Assembly (NCBI GenBank): GCA_022494885.1 | Contig: JAGVSM010001199.1 | Location: forward strand, 1 to 64,000 | Source: Micrasema longulum | Lineage: Eukaryota > Arthropoda > Insecta > Trichoptera > Brachycentridae | Length of the DNA: 64,000 bases | Direction: 5' to 3' | In this document: piece by piece, positions 12,201-21,435 of the stretch | Numbering within the stretch: position 1 is the stretch's first letter | Layout: every line of letters starts with the position of its first letter | Made by a program: the position numbers and the translations under genes | The notes under the pieces: generated by a model | The model's database searches: none | What the model saw: the letters and a program-made list of their open reading frames with translations, nothing else | What the model was told of the DNA's origin: nothing

Positions 12201-15200
12201 TCATTGTATTAAAAATATCAAACAGCCTTCCACGCCTCAAAAAAATGTTTATGTTGAAGACTTAAAATTAATACATAATAACATTAGTAAATTTTTCTTC
12301 CAATATTTTTATTACTCGTGTTACTACTGGTTGAAAATTTCTGAAGTAAAGGGCAAAAGTTAGAATCTTTAAACTTTTAAAGAAATCAGCTAAAAACGTC
12401 GGGTAAAAACCTAAAGCAAAATTTCTGATGCAATTAGAGATTCCGTTAAATGTAATATTTAAAAAATATTAAATTAAATATGACATAAGGATGTGATAAC
12501 TTATATTTACATACAAGTTATTATTTTTAAAATACTTGGTACACTTCCACTTATTTATTTGACCAATTTGCTTTCACCCTCTAATGGGCATTAAATTAAT
12601 AACTTATATGTAAATATAAGTTATTATATCATTACAATGGAATTCCATCAAGAATTGTCAATAAATAATTAAAATAAAAAAATATGATATATCTAATTAA
12701 ACATAGTCAAAATTAAGTTATGGTAATCACTAGAGCCCTTACAGGGCACTGCAGATTGAATAAACACCGTGATAGAATGATCCTTTCTGAATCTTCAAGA
12801 TGTGGGTTCTTTAGTGCAGATGATGAAACATCTTTACACATTCTATGTAAATATGCTTTATATCACAAAAGAAGCTGCATCTTTGGTGGGCCATTGATTA
12901 AAACTGAGTGTGTGAGAGCACTCGACCTCCATCCAATAGCCCGGTACTTTACAGACTTGGGCTTGGAAGGCGAGAAATTATTTACAGGGACCTGTCGCAA
13001 TAGATCTACTCAGGTCGCAGTGACGCTAGGAACTTGTAAGACACTGACCACCATTTTCAAGAAGAGGATATGTCCTACATTTTATTTTTATTATTTCTTT
13101 GATTGAAATCTCCCTTTTTTTCAGAAATAGATATACGTATACAAAACACATGAGAATACACAATAATTCCAAAGAGTATAAATGCCATCTATGTCCTAAA
13201 GTATTTCTGTGGAAAGATAACCTAAATAGACATCTCACGTAAGTGTAAACCGGATTGTCATGATCATAGAACAACGACGCATGTGATTTTCATCAACTTA
13301 ATTTATTTTTTTCGACACTTTATCTAGCAACTCGATAAGTACAAAAGTATATCCTTTGATACTTGGGTTAGTTGTACATATATTATTTTTCAAGCCTGGA
13401 ATATAAAGCCTTTTCTTGATGAAATGTAGAAGAAAGTCAATGTCGAATTTTTCGCACATCTGTCATTGTTCTACGATCACGACAATATACATTAATTACT
13501 AAATTCATAAAATGGAAATCACCATTCATCAAGATGCATGTTGAGTTGTGATTTTTTACAAATGAGAACATACATGGAAAATTGAACTTTATATTCAGAT
13601 ACAAAATAGATAATATAATATAAATATACTGATCTGTACATATCTAAATATTCCAGCCGTCATAAAACTGAGAGGCCGTTTGTTTGTGATCAGTGTTCAA
13701 AATCCTTCTACTCAAAAGAAAATTTAAAGGACCATATCTTGGTTCATTCAGGTGCCAAACGGTTTTACTGCGTCGAGTGCGATCTCTGTTACGCATCACA
13801 AGCTAAACTCAATCAACATCTGAAGAGGGGCACAAGGCATTTAACCCCGGAGCAACTAACGTAAGTTTGACATACAAATACTGTGTATAGGGCACTGCAT
13901 TGGTACACCAACTACAGTGTAAAGATGATCAGCCTTAAGCTTCAGGTGCAAGTCCGGAGACTATGAAATATTGTATTGTAAAATCACCTTTTCTTAAATA
14001 AATTATTCATGTGAACCATGGTGGGAAATGAACCTGAGACCTCTTGCATGGTAGGCAAACAAGCTGACCTCATTTCAATAAACGCAAGGTCTGCTTTTTA
14101 TAATGAACACGAGGCGGACATATCTAAGTAATTAAGTATTTATTATTTCGAGAAAGTGATTGGTGCACACTCTGTTAATAAGTTACAAAACTGCCTGGAC
14201 CCACACATATTTTTTTTAATGTTTTCTTTTCATATTTTCTTTTTTTAAAACACAGTGCATAGATGTACACGTATCAGATTAATAGCTGCTAATTTATAAA
14301 ATAATAATAATAATTTAATTCGGTTGTGGTTCCGTGACTAGTGTTGCGGACTAACAGGTCAGATGTCCGAGGTTCGAACCCCACTCTACCCCAACTTGAT
14401 TTCCATTTTCTAATAGTGAGTTATTTACAACTCGTTGAAAATGGCCACTAAAATTGAAGTATTTAGGTAAATTATAAGAACGCTAATATTTATTTTAAAA
14501 AAATATTAGAAAAAATTAGTTAGAGAAGATACTAGTCTTTATAAACAGTTTTGGGTAAGGGGTAGGTGCTTTCGTTGTTCCTGGACTAGTACTTGAAGTG
14601 CAAGGCTGATTACCTTACATTTAGGTGACAGATGATCGAGATCACTGCATTCCGTGTACAATGCAATGCCCTATGTACCATCGGGTGTGGGTAAGAGTAG
14701 GATGAATTTATTATAGAGTTTCTGTTATATTTATATCCAGATTTTCATGCAGTATGTGCGATGTACGGTACACAAACAGCCAGCAACTATCCATGCACGT
14801 TGACCGAGTGCACCTAAATAAAAGGTCTCACGTGTGCCAACAGTGTGATGCAGCCTTTGTCAGCAAGAAAACACTTCTAACTCACGTGAAAATCATTCAC
14901 GAAGGATATAAAAAACCACGAGATCATATTTGCGAAACTTGTGGCAAGGGATTCTCTGTAAGTACTATATGTTAGGATGTATGCAAGTGAATATTAACAT
15001 AAAGAAGTTAAAATCAAACAGAAATTTGAGTTTTGAGGAAAACAGTTTTATTGTATGTATGTAAAAAAAAACTACTAGAAAGAATTGAATGAGGAAGTTC
15101 AGTGGTTTATTTTTATTTGTTAATAGACTACCAAACTAAGCCAAAAAAAATATGTTGTATCGTATTATCAGCACTATGATTTTTAAAAGTTTTATAATTA

Positions 15201-18200
15201 CTCCGCCTGTCATGTCACAAATTCTAGTCGGAGAGTTCTGCTGATTGGTGAGTTGGCTTCCCGGAAACCTGCAATCTATACTTGTAAAAAGTTATTTTTT
15301 ATTAATGTCTTTGTGAAACTTCACCATGCAATTAAATGCTCTAATTTTTACCGCATGTGAGAAAATATTTTTTGTATCCAATTTCTCATAGCACTGAACT
15401 TCCCCATTGTCAGATTCCAATTATTCAATATACCGTTACTAGGCGAAACATGCAAAAAAAAAATACAGACTCATCTAATTTTAGAGAATTATTAAATAAA
15501 TGCCAGTGATTAACAATGTATAAAAGAATAATAATTTCATTATTATTTTTTAAATGGTTATTTTCTCAGTAAGATAAAAAAATATTAATCCATTGCTATT
15601 TTTGTATGTAATTTTTCGTTTTTGTATGAATTGTTTAATAACAACAACATATAAAATGATTTTAGAGTAATGAATTACTTCGTACTTTTATCTGTATCCA
15701 GGTGGATAAAGAATACAAATAGAATCAGAACCCTGGATGAATGTTTTCCACTCGATGGCTGCTCTCGGATAAGAATCCTGAAAAAGAAAATCGAGTGGAG
15801 ATAAGTCCGCCTCATTCTGTAGTGCTTGAGGCAATCGACTACCATTCTCCAGGTACTGGGTTCGATACCTGGCAGGATGGATGTGATGTGGATGTTTTTT
15901 TAATTACTATAAAAAAAAATACCATATAATCTTTTACAGAATATTTTTTTTTTCTTTCTTATGTTACACAAAAATATTATAACTGTCCGTTATTTATTAT
16001 AGGAGCAAAAATTCATTAAAATTTTCTTGTATACCCACGAACAGGCCATGCCTTTGTGGGATTTTTTGTTTACTATTTTTACTATAAATATGTATTTCAT
16101 TGCTATGTAATTATGCTTTATTTTTTTAATACTCTGTTTTATCACTTATGTTTATTGTAAAAAAAAAAAAAACATTGATTTTAAAGGTTGTTCAAACTAC
16201 AATATTTCATTGCTCCTGGACTGACACCTGAAGCGTAAGACTGATCACTTTACCTTCACGTAACAGATGATCAAAATATGCTGCATTTGGTTTACCAATG
16301 TAGTGTGTGCACCACTGGGTGCGGAAAGGAAAATGATGATAATGATGAATTACTATTTAAATTTAATTATAAATAACAATTTTACTATTATATATTGTGG
16401 ATTATTATTGATTGGTTTAATGTTCATACTTAATTATAAATTTATTATTGTGTTTTTTTTTTCTAATTAAAAAATGTGCACCAAAAGTAAAACAAAATGG
16501 TAAAGGTTTTACGTCATTCGAAAATCAAAAATCTGCTCCATAAGATGTTGTGTTTGCTTTTATGTTACATGTATTTGTACACCAAATAAGTTTCTGCTGT
16601 TTTTTTATAAAAAATTGGGCATTTATTGTGAAAGAACAAAACCTTATGTTTTATTCGAAGTATTGTCCATCGCTTGCCACTACTTTTTCCCATCTTTCTG
16701 GCAGCATACGGATACCGCGTCGGAAGACTGCATCATCATGTGAAGTGCTGCTCAGCCAGGCCATGTGCCATCAATCGGAACAAGTAGTAGTCCGAAGGGG
16801 CAATGTCTCGTGAATACGGCAGGTGGGGTAAAACTTCTCAACTGAGTGTTTCCAAGTGGGTTTTGACCGACGCCGCAACATGTGGATGAGCATTATAATG
16901 CGGGAGAATAACTTTGTCGTGTCAATAGTAGAGGGCACGCTTTTCCTCGAGTGCTCGACTCAATCTCATCAATTGTGTTTGGTAGACAGCTCCAGTAATG
17001 GTTCGTTCAGTTTAAGCAATTCATAATACACGACACCAAGCTGATCCCACCAAATACACAACAAGAGTTTTTTCCATGAATGTTTGGCTTAGCTGTAGAT
17101 GTTGAAGCATGGCCAGATGGTCCCCACGATTTCTTCCTTTTTGGATTATCATAGTGGATCCATTTTTCATCACCAATGACTACACGGTGCAGAAAAGCTT
17201 TTTGTTTATGCCTGGCAAGCAGCATTTCACGAGTGAAAAATCAGCGTTCAATGTTTCTGGGCGTCAATGGAACCCAATTTCCTTGTTTTTGAATCATTCC
17301 CAATGATTTCAACCGATGTGAAATTGCTTGTTGAGTCAAGCCTAATTTAAATGCAAGTTCTTTTTGCGTTTGACACAAATCTTGATCCAATAATGCTTCC
17401 GATTCTGCGTCTTCGTACACTTTCGGCCTTCCGCTATGTTTTTTGTCTTCGATGTCAAATTTACCGTTCTTAAACTTTTGAAACCACTCACAACAACTTC
17501 TCTCACTTACGACAGTTTCACCATACGCTTCTACAAGCAATCGATGCGCCTCAGTTGCAGATTTCTTTCAATTTAAGAAGTAAATCAAAAGTTCTTGAAA
17601 TGACTCCTCAAAACTTGATATTTTCGCACACAAAAGAATATCTTATACTGATAAAAAATCACTAATATTTCAAGGTTATGTTGTTGACTGATGTCCACCA
17701 TACGATAATGGCGTTTTACATCTAGCAACTTTAACCTGATGCCAACTTTTGTCAAACGGTGGAAACTTATTTGTACACCTAATATTATTATATTTTATTA
17801 CAAGCTTTCAAAATGGAATGTCAAGTAGACAAAAGTGAACCTTTTTAACACCTTCTGTTCGCGTTCAATCGCATAAAAGATAAAACGAATAAATAGAATA
17901 CATTATTGACTAATTTGTTGGAAAAAATGGACACAACTCATGTTAACACCCATACTTGGGTAAATGTTTTATAATTAAACTTTTATGGCAGTATTTGAGA
18001 AAGGCGTTCTTATTTAATACCAACCCAGATAATTCTCCTTCATTATCTTACAACAAATTAGTCAATAATGTATTCTCCTTATTTGTTTTTTGAACGCAAA
18101 CACGTGTTAACACTCAATATTTAAGGATTGTGAGTGATCAAAAAAATAGTTTTAATTCGATTTTTGAAAATTAAAATTAAAATATATTTTTTTATGTTAT

Positions 18201-18552
18201 GTTTTAGGACAAGCAAGTTCTTAAAGCTCACATTCGCACTCATACTGGCGAAAAACCCTTCTGTTGCAAACACTGCGGTGTGAAGTTTGCCCATTCTGGA
18301 GCAATGTACACACATATTAGATTGGTTCATCTTAAGCTTAAAAGAAATTATGATAAGAGGAAGAGAAAATCGGCAACCAAAACAGCAATTGCGGCTGAAA
18401 CCAACAACCTTACTTCTACTACTACTAAAGATAATGTTGATGAAATTATACCAATACCTATTCAAGAATCTATCGATGTCTCCTTAAGTCATGCTTTGAC
18501 TATTCCGTTCAATAATAATAATTTAGATTCAAGTTGTGGTGAACTTTCTTAA
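6233..18552 (+). CDS. ZAD and C2H2 zinc-finger protein (ten exons)
   Basis: Exons: 6233-6376, 6467-6610, 8408-8578, 9166-9315, 10708-10992, 11625-11836, 13125-13238, 13657-13860, 14741-14957, 18208-18552. All have GT-AG introns and matching phases, giving 661 residues. Exons 1-2 form a ZAD, with the cysteine pairs CRGC and CWQC, which in insect proteins mediates dimerisation. Exons 3-5 encode an acidic then basic linker. Exons 5-10 hold eleven C2H2 fingers with mostly canonical C-x2-C-x12-H-x3/4-H spacing; the seventh has a longer H-x5-H. Fingers 4, 5, 8 and 10 are each split by an intron and only become canonical after splicing, which strongly supports the model. The C-terminal tail after the last finger is Lys- then Ser/Thr/Asn-rich. 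It is probably a nuclear DNA-binding regulator; its targets cannot be told. The ORFs that run on past exons 6 and 9 are intron read-through. Confidence 0.9.
7138..7341. mobile_element. Foldback MITE in intron 2
   Basis: The arms 'tacagtacccggcagtaaat' and its diverged inverse at the right end close a near-palindrome of about 200 bp. An inner arm 'tttgtagagcgtcgtct' pairs with 'agacgacgctctacaaa'. There is no coding capacity. It sits in the intron between exons 2 and 3 of the zinc-finger gene. Confidence 0.6.
8615..8935. repeat. Dispersed repeat F
   Basis: Shares 'ggacaaactcaaaatattgt' with the copy at about 45370-45560 and 'cataggcagaatggtgaat' with the copy at the left edge of the window. 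Two different blocks in the same order suggest one old repeat family of unknown class. It lies in intron 3. Confidence 0.45.
9832..10195. mobile_element. Foldback MITE with nested stems in intron 4
   Basis: The outer arms are 60 or so bases long: 'tctttaaaccctgtc', 'catccgaaaccacgatgatc' and 'gcaagaagacatatt' are mirrored at the right end with few changes. A second inner stem pairs 'cttctgcaggggagaa' with 'ttctcccctgcagaag' around a GC-rich loop. It is a long-TIR non-autonomous DNA element and has no gene. Confidence 0.75.
12485..12670. mobile_element. MITE family G (palindromic TIR)
   Basis: Contains 'aacttatatttacatacaag', then 'atacttggtacacttcca', and ends 'cttatatgtaaatataagtt' followed by 'atcattacaatggaattcca'. 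The same blocks in the same order, with longer arms, form the element at 36285-36575. It is non-coding and lies in intron 6 of the zinc-finger gene. Confidence 0.6.
12720..12990 (+). mobile_element. LINE 3' fragment (Jockey/I-like C-terminus)
   Basis: The open frame from 12720 contains [12 protein letters not shown], then a cysteine region, then [17 protein letters not shown]. This is the order typical of the zinc-knuckle region at the C-terminus of non-LTR retrotransposon polyproteins. The fragment is about 90 codons and has no RT motifs, so it is a 5'-truncated relic. It lies in intron 6, sense to the zinc-finger gene. The frame continues to 13106, but its last part is not element-like and ends just before exon 7. 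Confidence 0.65.
13255..13486. mobile_element. MITE family H
   Basis: Terminal inverted repeats 'ttgtcatgatcatagaacaa' and 'ttgttctacgatcacgacaa' enclose about 190 bp. A diverged copy in the opposite orientation is at 58345-58574. The left end is only 16 bp from the donor of exon 7 of the zinc-finger gene. Confidence 0.65.
13885..14075. repeat. SINE family D (tRNA-Gly-like head)
   Basis: The order is 'gcactgcattggtacacc', then 'cttcaggtgcaagtcc', then a tRNA-like segment read in reverse ('gggaaatgaacctgagacc', 'cttgcatggtaggcaaac'). The best copy is at 43785-43965. Related partial copies lie near 14560-14700 and 16200-16345. Confidence 0.55.
14320..14480 (+). repeat. SINE family B
   Basis: The head is tRNA-like with a B box 'gaggttcgaaccccac', followed by the conserved body 'cttgatttccattttctaat' and 'agtgagttatttacaactcg'. 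Three further copies (32852-32998, 56193-56345, 62216-62390) share head and body, which establishes a family. Confidence 0.75.
15093..15404. mobile_element. MITE family A, best copy
   Basis: Ends are 'ggaagttcagtgg' and the inverse 'cactgaacttcc'. Inside are blocks shared by all copies: 'gtattatcagcactatgatt', 'actccgcctgtcatgtcac' and 'gattggtgagttgg'. It has no open frame. It lies in the last intron of the zinc-finger gene. Confidence 0.7.
15731..15900 (+). repeat. SINE family E (tRNA-like)
   Basis: Starts 'ccctggatgaatgttttcc' and ends in a tRNA-like head with B box 'gggttcgatacctgg'. A diverged partner at 49385-49515 shares 'gtgttttcaactcaatggct' and the following blocks, so this is a repeat rather than a tRNA gene. 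Confidence 0.5.
16470..17955. mobile_element. Old mariner-type MITE, interrupted by a younger mariner
   Basis: The outer parts, 16470-16570 and 17787-17955, are collinear with the uninterrupted element at 38148-38510 (on the opposite strand). They share 'aaaacaaaatggtaaaggtt', 'ataagatgttgtgtttgctt', 'aatggaatgtcaag' and 'gactaatttgttg'. Between them sits the mariner 16571-17786. A third partial copy, inverted, is visible at about 18040-18110. Confidence 0.65.
16571..17786 (-). mobile_element. mariner element with a dead transposase
   Basis: The ends 'ttgtacaccaaataagtttc' and the inverse of 'gaaacttatttgtacacct' form terminal repeats next to TA. On the minus strand a broken transposase can be followed: a helix-turn-helix region with [16 protein letters not shown] and SGRPK (17540-17241), then [17 protein letters not shown] with the first catalytic Asp (from 17225). 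The third catalytic site reads HYNAHPHV near 16890 in place of the family's HDNxRPH, so the metal-binding Asp is Tyr. Frames are broken at least twice and an in-frame TGA follows. The length of about 1.2 kb is near that of a full mariner. It lies in the last intron of the zinc-finger gene, antisense to it. Confidence 0.85.
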
Positions 18553-19162
18553 CTCTTAAAAGACTGTGATAAATAATCCCTTTGCGCGCGGTGATGTAAC
18601 ATCGTGTTACCACTAGTAAAAGACGGAATAATTTAAAGTTCAAAAATTGAAAAAAAAAACATGGGAACATACTGTTTAATAATCCCTTTTCCATTATTTG
18701 TGCAAATAAACATATAATTTAGCCCTGTTATAGTAAAATAAATTAATAATCATAAATACGCCGCTCAGATTACGCGCGTGCGTTTACCATCACTGTTATC
18801 AACTGGCTGAAATCTGAATCTATTTTACACTTTACTTACTTTTGTTTTTGTCTATTTCACACTAACACCTGCCATAGAACAGCGTTTCTGTCTTCCTTGT
18901 GATGAGTTCTATCTTCGTGCTCTTTCTTATACATATGTGTTGCTGAATTAGCGGACACTCTTTTTTCGCGTAGCGAGGATAAATATTTTTTTGTATTAAC
19001 ATCTAGCATAGTTGTACAAAATTCACTTTCCAAATCCGGTGTGAAAATGTCCATTTGAAGATTACAAAAAATACGAATTCATCATTTAAAAAAATAAGAG
19101 AGATATATCAAGTCTTGTGTCCTGTGTCGACTAGTGTGACATCACAGCCACACAAGAGTTAA
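18549..19162. mobile_element. piggyBac-like TTAA element at the gene's 3' end
   Basis: Both ends are TTAA followed by a related terminal sequence: left TTAACTCTTAAAAGACTGTG, right (reversed) TTAACTCTTGTGTGGCTGTG. A second copy at 53183-53465 reproduces both ends, and its left-end match extends through 'gtgataaat' and 'gtgttac', confirming the element's limits. A minus-strand frame (18857-19054, 65 codons) has no recognisable transposase motif, so this looks non-autonomous. The left TTAA contains the TAA stop codon of the zinc-finger gene. Confidence 0.65.
18705..18710 (+). promoter_or_regulatory. Poly(A) signal AATAAA for the zinc-finger gene
   Basis: This is the first AATAAA after the stop codon at 18552. 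It lies inside the piggyBac-like element, so the 3' UTR and its poly(A) signal appear to be supplied by the transposon. Two other AATAAA-type hexamers follow within about 60 bp. Confidence 0.45.
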
Positions 19163-21413
19163 TATTGTAAAAGATTTTACTGGTTTAAATTAAGTTAGGC
19201 ATTTCATAAATTACTTAGGCCATACAACCGGTCCATTTACAGTTATATAGTTTATTTCTGTAAAAGAAAAAAACGGGTTTGTTATAAACCAGATTTTGAA
19301 ATATATTTTTTAATTAAAATAAATTATATTGGCTGTATATAATACAATACCAAAAACAAAAATCATATTACAAGATGATTGAACAGAGATAAAGAACCTC
19401 TTTGAGAAGAGAATATAAAAGTCTATCCTCTTCATCTCTATGGAAACATTTAGTAATTTGACAAATTTATGATTTTTTATTTTGGTTTATAGTTGTTATA
19501 ATTTATTTTATCTTAATAAGAAATTTCTCGATAAATTCTATAGTAGATTAAATTTAGTACCTATCTACAAAGATTTAGACACGCTTAGTGTTGTTGATAA
19601 AATTGCATCTTACAGACTGAATTGTTGTTTTAAACAGATAATTTTTGTACATCATAGGATAAAAATATTATTTAATACCTATTGCAAATAATCAAATCTT
19701 GATACTTTTTGTATTTTTCATGTGTTAAAATATGTACATTTTTTAATCAACAAATGAACCAAAATAAATATGTTTTTATATAACCTAAATAAAAATGATG
19801 TCAATGAAAATCAGGGTATTGTTAAGCACCATTTTAACCTGTAATACAATGGGATTGCAAAAAATATTTTTGTTGACCCAGCTTAACATAAATTTGACCC
19901 ATGTTTTATTTTGAAAATTTATATTACAATACAGCTAATCTTACTTATTTTTCAATTTACAATTGCTGATGTGGCAGCCATTGTTTTCGGGTGACATTGA
20001 TAATGGATTTCTTAATTTCTGTCTTTTCTTTCTAAAAAGAGGTACAGCATCAATTCATTACAAACGTGACATCCTGACGGCGTAGTCTTGAAGAAACAGT
20101 TTTGTGTTAATCAAATCCGTGCTCAATTTAAGGTATTCAACATTTATATTGTTTTAAGATATAGATGAATAACATATGCATATATTTTTTTTTTTTAGAA
20201 TCCAAATTTACCGATAAATAAAAAAAAACTCTATTAAAAATATTTTTTAGTTTTCTATGCTTATATGTACGTATATTTAAAGCTATTTCCTTAAAATATT
20301 ACCAAATGAAGGGTAAGGGTACACAGCAACAACAGGCTCATTGCATTTTTTGTTTTATTTTCAATAATGAGTTCAACTAATGAAATATTAGAATGTTGCT
20401 TTTTATCTTATACACTGCAGAAAAAAAATCATAGGTCACGGGTTGCAAAAAACAGTTAATAATGTGTTGATTGCTGCATTAAGCTCATTTTTGTCTGTTC
20501 AAGGATGGAATTTTAAATTATTTTTTTTACTAAATGTTATGAAATATTTTTATATAACCTATGACTGACTTTTCTATGTCTACAATTTTTATTGTGACTT
20601 TAATAAAGATACAGGAGTTAAAATCTTACACACAAATAACAAAGGATTAAAAGTAAATAATATGGAAATATTTCACATTAGGAAGGCTTTAAAAAATAAT
20701 GTTCTTTTGATTAATAACCAAACAACCTTTCAGTGTAGCCCATTATACGATGTTCCATTGTAATGGTCACCATACCTATTAAACTCACGCCCCTCCCCCT
20801 TTTTTCAACTATTTCTCTCACAACATCAAACATTTTCGTAATCTAATCAGTGAGTGTAAGGGTTGCCAATAAAAAGCATGGCATGTTGGTTTTATATTTT
20901 TGTGCCACTATGGTGAAGGTGTGTAGTGGGTTATGCATCTTGGTTTAATTGGTGTCCTGACGAAGAGACGGGTATGTCTCGAAACCAATAGACACAGAAA
21001 AGTCGGTAAGTGGTTATATGCAAATATTTAATAACATTTGGTAAAATGTTTGACCACAAAGCTAATGCTTTAAATATTTTAATATTTTACATTGATTGAA
21101 AACATATTTTTTTAATATATGAAGCCAGTGTCCCACTAACAAGGTTTCTATTATTCTTTTTGCTGTAAAACTCATTATATGTTAATGAGCCTGTTTTTGC
21201 CGTGTACCCTCCAAATACTAGTATCTATTCGTACCATGTTTTCAAAAATATTTTTTTATATTTTTTATAGAACCTTTAGAAATGTAAAAATGCCATTATG
21301 CTTATGGCAATAACAAATTTGAATAAATTATTACTTTCTAATTTTTGATAGAAAATAACCTATTTTTTGGCAGTTTATTTGGTCACTAAATAACTTTGAT
21401 GTTATTTTTACAG
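19163..21413. other. Spacer before the secreted-protein gene
   Basis: No coding exon is visible. A non-coding first exon of the downstream gene may lie here; 'aatttaag|gtattc' near 20130 is a possible donor, but this is weak. The hammerhead-like motif at 20951-20995 is the only structured element noticed. Confidence 0.4.
20951..20995 (+). ncRNA. Hammerhead-ribozyme-like core
   Basis: CTGACGA (20957-20963) is followed by a 5-bp stem GAGAC/GTCTC (20965-20969 with 20976-20980) and then GAAA (20981-20984). Flanking GTGTC and GACAC can pair as stem I. This is the conserved hammerhead layout CUGANGA - stem II - GAAA. It deviates in one extra A before stem II and in the lack of a clear stem III. 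It is probably a degenerate copy; hammerhead motifs are known in Penelope-like elements and retrozymes. Confidence 0.4.
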
Positions 21414-21435
21414 ATATATTAGTGGTAAAATTACA

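Noticed and set aside
18857..19054. 65-codon minus-strand frame inside the TTAA element as a possible transposase remnant
   Set aside because: No DDD motif or C-terminal cysteine-rich domain is visible; it could be chance.
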